A stretch of DNA of 64,000 nucleotides from Phyllobacterium sp. 21LDTY02-6 (GCF_023554255.2 NZ_JAMJWD020000002.1:372001-436000); one strand, 5' to 3'; shown: positions 29,539 through 39,229, numbered from the stretch's first letter. Notes: generated by a model from the letters alone, not told the origin. Numbers and translations: made by a program.

Positions 29539-30849
29539 CTACTCCGCCGCGACCTTCGCCATCGGATTGTTGGGATGCGTCGTCCAATTGGCGTAATCGG
29601 GCGTGATGGGCTGCTTGGTGCGCGGATCGACGCCGGCGAGCATCGGCACCATGTCGATGCAATTCTCCACCGGGCATACATTGACGCAGAGATTGCACCC
29701 GACGCATTCCTCGTCGATCACTTCGAAATGCCGCACGCCATCGACCATCGATGTAATGGCCTGGTGGGACGTGTCCTCACAGGCGATATGGCACCGGCCG
29801 CATTTGATGCAGAGGTCCTGGTCGATATGGGCCTTCGTGACGTAGTTCAGGTTGAGATACTGCCAGTCCGTCACATTGGGCACGGCTAGCCCGCGGAAAT
29901 CCTCTATCGTGCGCAAGCCGCGCGAATCCATCCAGTCGGATAGGCCTGAGATCATCTCCTGGACCACCTTGAATCCGTAGGTCATGGCAGCCGTACAGAC
30001 CTGGACATTGCCGCAACCGAGAGCAATGAACTCGGCTGCGTCGCGCCATGTCGTGATGCCGCCGATGCCGGAAATCGGCAGGCCCCGCGTTTCAGGGTCG
30101 CGGGCGATTTCCGCCACCATGTTCAGCGCGATCGGCTTGACCGCGGGGCCGCAATAACCGCCATGGGAACCCCGGCCGTCGATGGATGGCGTCGGTGAGA
30201 AATTGTCGAGATCGACCGACACGATGGAATTGATGGTGTTGATGAGGGAAACAGCATCCGTGCCGCCCGCCCGGGCAGCCCGCGCCGGCTTGCGGATATC
30301 GGTAATGTTCGGCGTCAGCTTGGTTATCACCGGCATCCGTGAATATTGCTTGCACCAGCGCACCACCATCTCGATATATTCGGGCACCTGGCCGACCGCC
30401 GCGCCCATGCCGCGCTCGGACATGCCATGGGGGCAGCCGAAATTGAGCTCGATGCCGTCCGCGCCGGTTTCTTCAACGCGCGGAAGGATCGCCTTCCACG
30501 CATTCTCCTCGCACGGAACCATGATCGAAGCGATGATCGCCCGGTCGGGCCACCTCTTCTTGACCTCCGTCATTTCCCGCAGGTTCACTTCAAGCGGCCG
30601 ATCGGTAATCAGTTCGATATTGTTCAGGCCGAGCAAACGACGGTCGGGACCATGAATCGCGCCATAGCGCGGCCCATTGACGTTGACGACCGGCGGACCC
30701 TCCTCGCCGAGCGTTTTCCAGACGACTCCGCCCCAACCGGCCTTGAAGGCGCGTTCGACATTGTAGGCCTTGTCTGTCGGCGGCGCCGAGGCCAGCCAGA
30801 ACGGGTTTGGAGATTTGATGCCAAGAAAGTTCGATGTGAGGTCGGCCAT
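29539..30849 (-). CDS. preA: NAD-dependent dihydropyrimidine dehydrogenase subunit PreA
   Basis: The catalytic subunit that reduces uracil or thymine to the 5,6-dihydro form; 436 residues. An FMN-binding TIM barrel (about 1-330) is followed by two 4Fe-4S motifs, CIKCGRCHIAC and CVGCNLCVNVC, which pass electrons from PreT. In the active-site loop CPHGMSERGMGAAVGQ, valine 152 occupies the place of the catalytic cysteine of mammalian dihydropyrimidine dehydrogenase. GAAGGA precedes the ATG at 30849; the longer frame extends into preT. It starts 11 nt after preT. Confidence 0.95.
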   Translation of the reverse strand: MADLTSNFLGIKSPNPFWLASAPPTDKAYNVERAFKAGWGGVVWKTLGEEGPPVVNVNGPRYGAIHGPDRRLLGLNNIELITDRPLEVNLREMTEVKKRWPDRAIIASIMVPCEENAWKAILPRVEETGADGIELNFGCPHGMSERGMGAAVGQVPEYIEMVVRWCKQYSRMPVITKLTPNITDIRKPARAARAGGTDAVSLINTINSIVSVDLDNFSPTPSIDGRGSHGGYCGPAVKPIALNMVAEIARDPETRGLPISGIGGITTWRDAAEFIALGCGNVQVCTAAMTYGFKVVQEMISGLSDWMDSRGLRTIEDFRGLAVPNVTDWQYLNLNYVTKAHIDQDLCIKCGRCHIACEDTSHQAITSMVDGVRHFEVIDEECVGCNLCVNVCPVENCIDMVPMLAGVDPRTKQPITPDYANWTTHPNNPMAKVAAE

Positions 30850-30860
30850 GGTTTGTTCCT

Positions 30861-32315
30861 TCAGCCAGTTACATGGCTTTGATCGGCAACTGGTTTCGGC
30901 GTCGAAGCTGGCTGGCTCCCGCCCGCCATCACGGCCTCGGCGAAACCGGGTACCGCTTCTGCCTGCTGCGTCAGCTTGCGGTGGATGGATTCGGCTGCGA
31001 TTTTTCCGTCCTGGACGCCCGCAACGGTCAGGTCCTGGCCGCCCGCCACGCAATCGCCTCCGGCCCAGATACCAGGAATGGATGTGCGCCCCTCTTCATC
31101 GACGCTGATGCGGCCGCGCGACAGGGCGATGCCGGTCTCGGCAAGCAGCATGGAGGCCGGCATCTGGCCGATTGCCTTGAATATCTGGTCGCTGGCGAGG
31201 GTGATGCTCTCGCCGGACAGTTCCAGACGGTCGTCCTTCAATCGCGTATAGTCCAGGGTGATGCCGCAGACCTCGCCCCGCTCGTTGCGTGTAAGGGCGC
31301 GCGGCTGCAACCAATGCCGGATGATGACGCCGTGTTTCAGCGCCAGCTCCAGTTCATAGGCGCTGGCATTCATGTGCTCGGGCCCGCGCCGATAGGCGAT
31401 GATGACGTTCTCAGCGCCAAGGAGCCGCGTCTGGACCGCCACGTCGATGGCGGTCATGCCACCGCCGATGACGACGACGTCTCGCCCGACGGCGATCTCC
31501 GAAAGGTCGTTGCTCTGGCGCAATACCGAGATGAAATCGACCGCATCGATGCAGCCTGCCGCGTCCTCGCCCTCAAGTCCGAGCTCATTGACACCGGGCA
31601 GGCCGATGCCGAGGAACACCGCGTCGAAACCGGCGCGCAACGCGTCAAGGCTGACGTCGCGGCCAAGCGCCTTGTCATATTGAATGGTGATGCCGCCGAT
31701 CTGGAGAATGAAGTCGAGTTCCTTCTGGGCGAAGTCATCGACGCTCTTATAGGCGGCGATGCCAAATTCGTTGAGACCGCCGCCCTTGGGCCGCGCTTCG
31801 AATATCGTTACGTCATGGCCATTCATGGCCAGCCGGTGAGCGGCCGCGAGCCCGGCCGGACCAGCGCCAACCACCGCCACGGTTTTCCCCGTGGGAGCGG
31901 CACGTTTGAACGGATGCTGGCCATTTGCCATCAGATGATCCGTGGCGTAGCGCTGCAGCAGCCCGATCTTCACCGGTTTGCCTTCCGCGGCCTCGCGCAC
32001 GCAAGCCTGCTCGCACAGCGTTTCCGTCGGGCAGACGCGGGCGCACATTCCACCCAGTATGTTCTCCGCAAGGATCGTCTTGGCCGATCCCGTGGGATTG
32101 TCGGCGGCAATCTCCCGGATGAACAGGGGAATGTCGATGCCCGTCGGACAGGCGTTCATGCAGGGAGCGTCGTAGCAGAAGTAACAGCGATCGGCCTCCA
32201 CGAAGGCTTCGTGGCGCGTCAGCGGCGGATGCAGATCGGAAAACACATCGTCATAAGCCTCTGGCGCAAGCCGGCCGGCCCTGACGTCGCGGATACCAGA
32301 CTCCATAGATCCCAT
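30861..32315 (-). CDS. preT: NAD(P)-dependent dihydropyrimidine dehydrogenase subunit PreT
   Basis: The flavin and iron-sulfur subunit that takes electrons from NAD(P)H and hands them to PreA; about 484 residues. N-terminal cysteine clusters CYFCYDAPCMNACP and CARVCPTETLCEQAC bind 4Fe-4S centres, and two dinucleotide folds follow (GAGPAGLAAAHRLA and GGGMTAIDVA). Starts at 32315 (GGGAG upstream) and 32306 both fit the family; the longest frame, from 32417, would begin inside the RutR-like boxes and is rejected. Confidence 0.92.
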   Translation of the reverse strand: MGSMESGIRDVRAGRLAPEAYDDVFSDLHPPLTRHEAFVEADRCYFCYDAPCMNACPTGIDIPLFIREIAADNPTGSAKTILAENILGGMCARVCPTETLCEQACVREAAEGKPVKIGLLQRYATDHLMANGQHPFKRAAPTGKTVAVVGAGPAGLAAAHRLAMNGHDVTIFEARPKGGGLNEFGIAAYKSVDDFAQKELDFILQIGGITIQYDKALGRDVSLDALRAGFDAVFLGIGLPGVNELGLEGEDAAGCIDAVDFISVLRQSNDLSEIAVGRDVVVIGGGMTAIDVAVQTRLLGAENVIIAYRRGPEHMNASAYELELALKHGVIIRHWLQPRALTRNERGEVCGITLDYTRLKDDRLELSGESITLASDQIFKAIGQMPASMLLAETGIALSRGRISVDEEGRTSIPGIWAGGDCVAGGQDLTVAGVQDGKIAAESIHRKLTQQAEAVPGFAEAVMAGGSQPASTPKPVADQSHVTG

Positions 32316-32419
32316 GAAATGGCATCTCCCATATGAGGGTGACGTCCAGTTCCCATGGATCGCCACCGTTTCATGACGGGCCGGTTCGTCCGGCTCCTCT
32401 TGAGAAAAGAATGGCATAT

Positions 32420-32455
32420 TTTCTCAAAAGGTCAAATTTTTTATCAAATGGTCAA
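32420..32455 (-). promoter_or_regulatory. Tandem degenerate RutR-like boxes upstream of preT
   Basis: Read on the - strand, TTGACCATTTGATAAA (32455-32440) and TTGACCTTTTGAGAAA (32435-32420) form a direct repeat with a 20-nt period. The left half of each matches the RutR consensus and the right half is degenerate (12 and 10 of 14 positions). They lie about 105 nt upstream of the chosen preT start and probably bring preTA under the same regulator. Confidence 0.6.
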
Positions 32456-32510
32456 GAACTGGCGCGCTCTTTGCCTGAGCATTGGCGGTGATGGAGCGCG
32501 GCGCAGCAGT

Positions 32511-35500
32511 CTATTCGGCTGGCAGGGCCGCCGCCTGATCGGCCACCTGCTTCAATTCCCGCTGCAGCCGCGCTTCTTCCTCGATCTTCGGCTTGGTGAA
32601 GCCGGCAAGGAGCAGGTAGGCCACGGGGGTCAGGAAGAGGGTGGATGCGGTCGCCAGGCCCAATCCGCCGACGATGACCCAGCCAAGCGCGATACGCGCT
32701 TCCGCGCCCGCGCCGCTGGCGAGCACAAGCGGCACGCCGCCAAGTATGGCGCAGAGCATGGTCATCACAACGGGACGCAGCCGGATCGTCGCGGCTTCCT
32801 CGATCGCCTGGCGCACGGAGCGCCCCTGATCTCGGAGATGATTGGCGAATTCCACGATGAGGATGCCGTTCTTCGCCATGATGCCGACGAGCAGGACAAG
32901 CCCGATCTGGCTGTAGACGTTCATGCTCGTCCCGGTCATCACCATGGCGAAGACCGCACAGGCGAGGCCAAGCGGCACCGTGGCCATGACGATCAGTGCG
33001 CTGATGAAACTTTCGAACTGGGCGGCAAGCACGAGCAGAATGACGAGGATGGCGAAACCGAACGTCACCATCATGCTGGAAGTGTTTTCGCCGAGCGTCG
33101 CCGCCTCGGCGAGCGGAATGATGCGATAACCGGCTGGCAGCAGCGGTGCGGCTACTTCCTGTGCCGTGGCATAGGCATCGCCAAGGGCGAAATCAGGCGC
33201 AAGGCTGGCCGTGATCGCCACCGAACGCATCTGCTGTTCGCGGGTCAATGCCGGCGGCACCGCCACTTCCTTCAGCTGGGCGATGGTGGACATCGGAACG
33301 AACCGTCCGTCCTGCGTCCGCAGGAAGACGTTTTCCAGATCGGTCGGGTCGTTGATGGGATTCGTGGTCGAGACGAGCTTAACGTCGAAACTGCGGTCCT
33401 CGATATAGACCGAGCCGATCTTGTAGCCGTCCAGCACGGATTGCAGCGCTTCCGCAAGTCCGGTGATCTCTATGCCGAGATCGCTGGCCTTCTCGCGGTC
33501 GATGGAGACGGCGAGCTGTGGCTGGGTCGGCTCGTTGGTGAGGCGGGGCCGGTCGAACCGCCGGTCTTTCTCCAGCTCCGAGACGATTTTGGCGGCCGCG
33601 GTACCGAGTTCCGCATAGCTTGTTCCTACGACGGCGAATTGCAGCCCGTTGCCGGCGCCTCTGATGCCGAGCGAATTCGGTTGGGCGGCAAAGACCTGGA
33701 TTCCCGGAATGCCCCGCACGCGCTTGGACACGTCCGCGACGATTTCCTGCTGCGTCCTCGTCCTGTCGCTCCAGGATGCGAGGCTGAGAACCATGAAGCC
33801 GCGATTGGTATTGCCGCCCTGGCCGGCAATCGAGAAAGTGTTGGATATCTCGCCGGAATCGCGCAGCGGCTGGATCAGTGTTTCGATCTGGCGCATCTCG
33901 TCGGTCAGATATTCGAGGCTGACGCCTTGCGGCGCGGTTATGCGCAGGAAGGCGGCCGAACGGTCCTCGGTCGGCGTCAATTCCTGTTTCAGCAATGAAA
34001 ATGCCCCGAATGCCGCCCCTGCGAACAGGACGGAGACGAGAATGACGATCCATGGCGCCGCCAGACATGCGTGCAGGATATGCTTATAGGCATTGCCGAG
34101 GCTGGCGCCGACGCGGCCGACGATACCGGGCGCATGCGCGACATCATGATGTTTCGCCTCGCTGGCACTCAGAAGACGCGACGCGAGCATCGGGCAGAGC
34201 GTCAAGGCGACGACAGCCGAGAGAAGCACGCAGATCGCCAGCACGAAGCCGAACTCGCGGAAGAGCCCGCCTGTCTGGCCGGGCAGGAAGGACAGCGGCA
34301 CGAACACAGCCGCCAGGGTGACGGTCGTGGCGATGACGGCGAAGAACACTTCTTCCGTTCCGAGCACTGCCGCGGCGCGCGGTCCCATTCCCTGGTTCCG
34401 CCGCCGAACGATGTTCTCTAGGACGACGATGGCGTCGTCGACCACGAGGCCGGTGGCGAGCACGAGGGCAAGCAGCGTCAGGATATTGACCGAGAAACCG
34501 GCGAGGTAGATGGCTGAGACGGTGCCGATCAGCGCCACGGGCATGCTCACCGCCGGAATGAGGGTGGCGCGAAAATCCCAGAGAAACAGATAGATGATGA
34601 GGATGATGATCAGGACCGAGGCGCCGAGAGCGATCTCGACCTCGTGGACGGCGCCATTGATGAAATCGGCGTCGTCGCTCGTCACCCGGATGTCCACACC
34701 GTCCGGCAGGGTCTGCTGCAATTGCGCGACGGCTGCACGCACGCCCTTGGAAATGTCGAGCGTATTGGACTGCGCCTGGCGGATGATGCCGAGGCCGATA
34801 CCAGTCTTGCCATTGGCGCGCAGGCTGGACGTGCCGATATCGGGGCCGAGCGTCACCGTGGCGACATCGCGGATGCGGGTTTGCCCCTTGATGAAGATGT
34901 CCTCGAACTCCTCTGGCGTCGTCACCGGCGCGGTAGCGCGCACGACGATACTCTGCGTATTGCTGTTGAGCTGCCCGGCCGGCGTATCGAACGCCATCGT
35001 CGTCAGGGCGTTGCGGACATCGGCAACATTCATGCCGAGGCTCGCCAGCTTGTCCTGATCGATGTCAATGCGGAAGATCTTGTTGCGGTCGCCATTGACC
35101 TGGACGTCGGCAACCCCGGGCACCGAGGCGAGGACGTCTTCGATCTGGTCCTCGACCAGCACCGTCATATCCTCCACCGCCATCGTATCCGAGGTAACGG
35201 CAAGACGCATGACGGCGTCGGAATTGGCATCGGCCTTCACGATCTGCGGCGGATCGGCTTCGTCCGGCAAAGTATTGGTGATGCGGCTGATCGCATCGCG
35301 CATGTCCGCCGCCGCCACGTTCAGATCGACGCCATCATTGAATTCGACGGTGACGCGGCTCTGGCCGAAGGACGAGCTCGACGAAATCGATTTCACGCCC
35401 GAGACGCGCGAGACAGCGCCTTCGATGGCGGAGGTCAATTCCCTGTCGACGGTTTCGGCCGCTGCCGATTCGAAGATCGTGCTGACCGTGACCACCGGAC

Positions 35501-35645
35501 GATCGACATCGGGAAGCTCGCGCACATCGACGCCATAATAGGCGGCAAGGCCGGCGACGACGATCAGCGCATTGAGCACCAGCGCCATGACGGGGCGCCG
35601 GATGAAAAGGGCGGTAAAGCTGGCATCGGCTTTTTCGTTGTTCAC
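32511..35645 (-). CDS. Efflux RND transporter permease (HAE1 family)
   Basis: An inner-membrane proton-driven drug/hydrophobe exporter of 1044 residues, 12 helices with two large periplasmic domains. The proton-relay aspartates are in GLVVDDAIVVLENIVRR (helix 4) and the helix-10 lysine in GIMAKNGILIVEF. Start is GTG at 35645 with GAGGG upstream. It follows its membrane-fusion partner by 9 nt. No outer-membrane channel or regulator is adjacent, so a TolC-type channel must come from elsewhere in the genome. Confidence 0.94.
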   Translation of the reverse strand: MNNEKADASFTALFIRRPVMALVLNALIVVAGLAAYYGVDVRELPDVDRPVVTVSTIFESAAAETVDRELTSAIEGAVSRVSGVKSISSSSSFGQSRVTVEFNDGVDLNVAAADMRDAISRITNTLPDEADPPQIVKADANSDAVMRLAVTSDTMAVEDMTVLVEDQIEDVLASVPGVADVQVNGDRNKIFRIDIDQDKLASLGMNVADVRNALTTMAFDTPAGQLNSNTQSIVVRATAPVTTPEEFEDIFIKGQTRIRDVATVTLGPDIGTSSLRANGKTGIGLGIIRQAQSNTLDISKGVRAAVAQLQQTLPDGVDIRVTSDDADFINGAVHEVEIALGASVLIIILIIYLFLWDFRATLIPAVSMPVALIGTVSAIYLAGFSVNILTLLALVLATGLVVDDAIVVLENIVRRRNQGMGPRAAAVLGTEEVFFAVIATTVTLAAVFVPLSFLPGQTGGLFREFGFVLAICVLLSAVVALTLCPMLASRLLSASEAKHHDVAHAPGIVGRVGASLGNAYKHILHACLAAPWIVILVSVLFAGAAFGAFSLLKQELTPTEDRSAAFLRITAPQGVSLEYLTDEMRQIETLIQPLRDSGEISNTFSIAGQGGNTNRGFMVLSLASWSDRTRTQQEIVADVSKRVRGIPGIQVFAAQPNSLGIRGAGNGLQFAVVGTSYAELGTAAAKIVSELEKDRRFDRPRLTNEPTQPQLAVSIDREKASDLGIEITGLAEALQSVLDGYKIGSVYIEDRSFDVKLVSTTNPINDPTDLENVFLRTQDGRFVPMSTIAQLKEVAVPPALTREQQMRSVAITASLAPDFALGDAYATAQEVAAPLLPAGYRIIPLAEAATLGENTSSMMVTFGFAILVILLVLAAQFESFISALIVMATVPLGLACAVFAMVMTGTSMNVYSQIGLVLLVGIMAKNGILIVEFANHLRDQGRSVRQAIEEAATIRLRPVVMTMLCAILGGVPLVLASGAGAEARIALGWVIVGGLGLATASTLFLTPVAYLLLAGFTKPKIEEEARLQRELKQVADQAAALPAE

Positions 35646-35654
35646 GGTCGGCCC

Positions 35655-36809
35655 TCAACCAGACTCGCCGACGGAAGCCAACGGGCCCGCATCGGTATTC
35701 TGCTGCGGCCGGCCCATGATCTGCACCGTGCCGCCGGGGCGAACCGACTGCACGCCCTCGGCTACGATTTCATCGCCGGGCTTGATATTCGCATCCACCA
35801 GCACATTGGTCGTGTTGCGCTGGACGATGCGGACAGGCACGCGCTCGGCCTTGTTGTCGACGATCTTCCAGACAAAGGCGCCATCGGTGCCCCATTGTAT
35901 CGCCAACGGATCGACGGTCGGGTAGGTGTTTCCTGGAAAGGTCATGGAAATCTGGAAAGCCATGCCCTCGCGCAGCGTATCCCTCGGATTGGTGATGCGG
36001 GCCTGCACATGCAATGTGCGGCTGGCGGGGTCCACCCTGTTGTCGATCGCGCTGACCTCGCCCGTGAACGTTTCGCCCGGACGCGCCACCGACGTTGCCG
36101 AGACCGGCGCCCCCACCATGATGGACGGCGCGAATTTTTCCGGCACCCAGAAATCGACCAGCACTTCCGAGCGATCGTCGATCGTAGCAACCTGCGTGGA
36201 CGTGGTGATGTAATTGCCGGCATTGACCGGAAGAATGCCCACTATGCCATTGATCGGGGCGCGGATATCGCGGCGGTCAAGCGCAAGTTCCGCCTCCCGC
36301 AGGTCCAGCCGGGCATTCTCGACCGCGAGTTCGGCATCCGAAACCTGCACGGCGGATACGGTATTCGTCGTCCGCAGGTTCTTCGCCCGCGCCAGCTTTG
36401 TTTCCGCGTCCTTCAGCGTCGTCCGCGCCTTGTCGGCAGTAATGATCTCCGCCTCTGAATCGAGCTTCGCGATGATATCGTTCGCATTGACCTTCGTCCC
36501 CGAAGTGACCAGCAGCTCCATCAGGCGACCGGCGGCATAGGGCGTGACCGAAACGGAACTCTTGGCCTTGCCCGTCCCGATGGCGGACAGCCTGTCGTTG
36601 ATCTTCGCTTCCGCGGCGGCGCGCACGACGACGAGCGCCGCACTTCGTTCACCGCCATTGTTGCCCGTAGGTGCAGTTGCAGCCGTCGGCGCTGTGTCCA
36701 GGCCTGCCTTCTTGAGCACCTCGCTGCCGCCGGGCGCAAAGTACAACCAGCCGGCCCCGGCCAGGGCCAATACCAGCACAGCGAGAAACAGCTGCTTCAT
36801 TACCTTCAT
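35655..36809 (-). CDS. Efflux RND transporter periplasmic adaptor (membrane fusion protein)
   Basis: The periplasmic adaptor of the same pump, 384 residues. An N-terminal hydrophobic anchor (about 5-25) is followed by a lipoyl half, a helical hairpin (about 110-170: TLKDAETKLARAKNLR onward), a second lipoyl half (RRDIRAPINGIVG) and a beta-barrel. GGAG precedes the ATG at 36809. The 265 nt upstream, shared with pncB, show no clear operator. Confidence 0.92.
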   Translation of the reverse strand: MKVMKQLFLAVLVLALAGAGWLYFAPGGSEVLKKAGLDTAPTAATAPTGNNGGERSAALVVVRAAAEAKINDRLSAIGTGKAKSSVSVTPYAAGRLMELLVTSGTKVNANDIIAKLDSEAEIITADKARTTLKDAETKLARAKNLRTTNTVSAVQVSDAELAVENARLDLREAELALDRRDIRAPINGIVGILPVNAGNYITTSTQVATIDDRSEVLVDFWVPEKFAPSIMVGAPVSATSVARPGETFTGEVSAIDNRVDPASRTLHVQARITNPRDTLREGMAFQISMTFPGNTYPTVDPLAIQWGTDGAFVWKIVDNKAERVPVRIVQRNTTNVLVDANIKPGDEIVAEGVQSVRPGGTVQIMGRPQQNTDAGPLASVGESG

Positions 36810-37074
36810 GCACTACTCCAGATGGTGATCCTACGCGGAAGCGGGATCATCGCGATACTAGCTCATCGGTCGCGCTGCGAATAGCAGGCGGCGCAACTCG
36901 CCTTTAGTAGCAGAATAGAACGCATTTATGACCTGGGTAATGACAAGTTGGTTAGATTACAAAGATTTAATGGAAGCAATGCTCCCCTATGGCATGCGCA
37001 ATTTGATGCAGCATTCTTGATGGAGCGGGCCTGACGTGCAACATGGCAGGCAGAATTTCGCAGGGACATGATGA

Positions 37075-38382
37075 ATGGCGACCAAAACCGATATAGCTCG
37101 GCGCGTTTTCAACCATACGTGGAAACTCGATCCGATCGTGCGCAGCCTTCTCGATACGGATTTCTACAAGCTGCTCATGCTTCAGATGATCTGGGGGGTC
37201 TATGCGGATGTGGACGCCACTTTCACCCTGATCAACCGTACCACGCGGGTACGGCTGGCCGAGGAAATCGACGAAGAGGAATTGCGGGCGCAGCTGGATC
37301 ACGCCCGCACCGTGCGCTTCTCGAAGAAGGAGATGATCTGGCTTGGCGGTAATACATTCTACGGCAAGAAGCAGATATTCGAACCGGATTTCCTTGCCTG
37401 GCTCGCCAATTTCCAGCTGCCGGACTATGAATTGATCAAGCGCGACGGCCAGTATGAACTGAATTTCCACGGTCCCTGGATGTATACGACCATGTGGGAA
37501 ATTCCGGTGCTGACGATCATCAACGAACTGCGCTCGCGCGCCGCCATGAAGCGGATGGGCCGGTTCGAGCTCGATGTCCTCTATGCGCGGGCAAAGGCAA
37601 AGATGTGGGACAAGGTAGAACGGCTGCGCGCGCTGCCGAACATCCGCATTTCCGATTTCGGCACAAGGCGGCGGCATTCCTTTCTGTGGCAGCGCTGGTG
37701 CGTCGAGGCCCTCAAGGAAGGGATTGGGCCGGCCTTCACCGGAACCAGCAATGTGCTGATGGCCATGGACAATGATCTGGAGGCGCTCGGCACCAATGCG
37801 CATGAGCTGCCGATGGTCCTGGCTGCACTCGCCACAAACGAAAAGGAACTGCTCGCGGCGCCGTACAAGGTGCTGCAGGACTGGAACCGCTATTATGGCG
37901 GCAATCTGCTCATCGTCCTCCCCGATGCCTTCGGGACAGCCGCTTTCCTGCGCGATGCGCCGGACTGGGTGGCCGACTGGACCGGATTCCGGCCTGACAG
38001 CGCGCCCCCGATCGAAGGTGGTGAAAAGATCCTTTCGTGGTGGCGCTCCAAGGGCAAGGACCCCAGGGAGAAGCTGCTGGTCTTTTCCGACGGACTCGAC
38101 GTCGATACGATCGAGGCGACCTACCGCCATTTCGACGGCAGGGTGCGCATGAGCTTTGGCTGGGGAACCAACCTGACCAACGATTTCGAGGATTGCGCGC
38201 CGCGCTTCAACGACCGGCTCAATGCGATCTCACTGGTCTGCAAGGTGAGCGAGGCGAATGGGCGTCCGGCTGTGAAACTCTCGGACAATCCGAAGAAGGC
38301 GACCGGCGATCCCGCCGAGATTCAGCGATATCTGCAGATATTCGGTGCGGAAGACCGGGTGGAACAGGCCGTCAAAGTCTAG
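37075..38382 (+). CDS. pncB: Nicotinate phosphoribosyltransferase
   Basis: Salvages nicotinate to nicotinate mononucleotide with PRPP and ATP; 435 residues, full length for the bacterial type. [15 protein letters not shown] near the N-terminus, [13 protein letters not shown] with the phosphorylated-histidine region, and GTSNVLMA in the PRPP site are all typical. The ATG at 37075 has AGGGA upstream. It converges on the DUF1150 gene through a strong hairpin. Confidence 0.96.
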   Translation: MATKTDIARRVFNHTWKLDPIVRSLLDTDFYKLLMLQMIWGVYADVDATFTLINRTTRVRLAEEIDEEELRAQLDHARTVRFSKKEMIWLGGNTFYGKKQIFEPDFLAWLANFQLPDYELIKRDGQYELNFHGPWMYTTMWEIPVLTIINELRSRAAMKRMGRFELDVLYARAKAKMWDKVERLRALPNIRISDFGTRRRHSFLWQRWCVEALKEGIGPAFTGTSNVLMAMDNDLEALGTNAHELPMVLAALATNEKELLAAPYKVLQDWNRYYGGNLLIVLPDAFGTAAFLRDAPDWVADWTGFRPDSAPPIEGGEKILSWWRSKGKDPREKLLVFSDGLDVDTIEATYRHFDGRVRMSFGWGTNLTNDFEDCAPRFNDRLNAISLVCKVSEANGRPAVKLSDNPKKATGDPAEIQRYLQIFGAEDRVEQAVKV

Positions 38383-38418
38383 GATCGGGGGCGAGCCGTG
38401 CAGGCCCGCCCCGGGATC
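38383..38418. terminator. Bidirectional hairpin between pncB and DUF1150 gene
   Basis: GGGGCG (38388-38393) pairs with CGCCCC (38407-38412), with an inner GCC/GGC stem, a GTGCA loop and outer GATC/GATC arms. It fills the 40-nt gap of two converging genes. No long T-run follows, so termination strength is uncertain. Confidence 0.65.
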
Positions 38419-38422
38419 AAAC

Positions 38423-38680
38423 CTATTGCAGCATTACCGTTTGCAGCTCATGCTCGCGGGCGCCGACCAGCGCATTGTCACGTTCGTCCGAAAGAACGAT
38501 CGGATCACCATTGGCGGCAAAGAGCGCCCACAACTCGACCCCCGGCGTCATCGGCGGGAGGGCCGGAAAGCTGGTGGCAAGTTCATCCGTCTTCATCTTG
38601 CGCAGATAGGCAACCTGCCCTGCGCCCAGACGGGAGAATTCGAGTTCGCTCAGAGGATTCTTTTCAACTGTGTTACGCAT
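38423..38680 (-). CDS. DUF1150 family protein
   Basis: A small alphaproteobacterial protein of 85 residues with no known biochemical function. The segment RLGAGQVAYLRKM followed by a short acidic and proline-rich stretch is characteristic. The start at 38680 is chosen because GGAGG lies 6 nt upstream; an earlier ATG at 38692 has no such site. It follows the hsp20 gene by 54 nt on the same strand, a pairing that recurs in this bacterial group and suggests a stress-related role. Confidence 0.85.
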   Translation of the reverse strand: MRNTVEKNPLSELEFSRLGAGQVAYLRKMKTDELATSFPALPPMTPGVELWALFAANGDPIVLSDERDNALVGAREHELQTVMLQ

Positions 38681-38734
38681 GTCAGCCTCCATGATCGGAC
38701 AGTCTCGTCGAGCCCTGTCCAGTTAGAGCTACGA

Positions 38735-39157
38735 TCAGTCCTGTACCGCTATGTTGATACGCTTGACCAATCGTTCGGGTTCCGGGCGATCGAGATCGAT
38801 CGACAGAAGCCCATTCTTCAATGTCGCGCCGCTTACCCTCATGCCGTCCGCGAGAACGAATATTCTCTGGAACTGACGGGCAGCGATCCCGCGATGCAAA
38901 TATTCGCGTGCTTCTTCGTCTGCTTGCCTGCCGCGAATGATGAGCTGATTATCTTCGGTCGTGACTTCGAGATCGTCATTCGAAAAGCCGGCCACGGCCA
39001 GGATGATTCTCAGCTGCTCACGGTCATTATTGCTGCGGACGCGCTCGATATTGTAGGGCGGATAGCCATCGCCGGATTTGGCGATGCGTTCCAGCGTTTT
39101 TTCCATCGAATCGAAGCCAAGCAGCAACGGGCTTGAAAACGGTGTCATTCGTGTCAT
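38735..39157 (-). CDS. Small heat-shock protein, Hsp20/IbpA family
   Basis: An ATP-independent holdase chaperone of 140 residues. The alpha-crystallin domain spans about residues 37-130, with ILAVAGFSNDDLEVTTEDNQ and the family-typical GIAARQFQRIFVLADG; the C-terminus has the VKRINI anchor motif (I-x-I). Its leader contains a hairpin masking the ribosome-binding site and a sigma-32-like promoter, both listed separately. Confidence 0.94.
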   Translation of the reverse strand: MTRMTPFSSPLLLGFDSMEKTLERIAKSGDGYPPYNIERVRSNNDREQLRIILAVAGFSNDDLEVTTEDNQLIIRGRQADEEAREYLHRGIAARQFQRIFVLADGMRVSGATLKNGLLSIDLDRPEPERLVKRINIAVQD

Positions 39158-39166
39158 TTAAGCAGT

Positions 39167-39189
39167 CCTTTAGCAAAGCGACCTAAAAG
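39167..39189 (-). promoter_or_regulatory. Leader hairpin masking the hsp20 ribosome-binding site (thermometer-like)
   Basis: In the - strand mRNA, CUUUUAG pairs with CUAAAGG (7 bp, one G-U) around a 9-nt loop, burying the AAAGGA ribosome-binding site that lies 8 nt before the ATG. UUGCU directly precedes AAAGGA, as in ROSE-type thermometers of rhizobial small heat-shock genes. Such hairpins open on heating. Confidence 0.6.
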
Positions 39190-39229
39190 CGAAACCCGTC
39201 GAACAATGGCATCCCGCCTTTGCCTTCTG

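Noticed and set aside
32355-36458. Long + strand open frames opposite the RND pump genes (547 and 604 codons)
   Set aside because: These are shadows of the pump and adaptor genes on the other strand, with unnatural composition.
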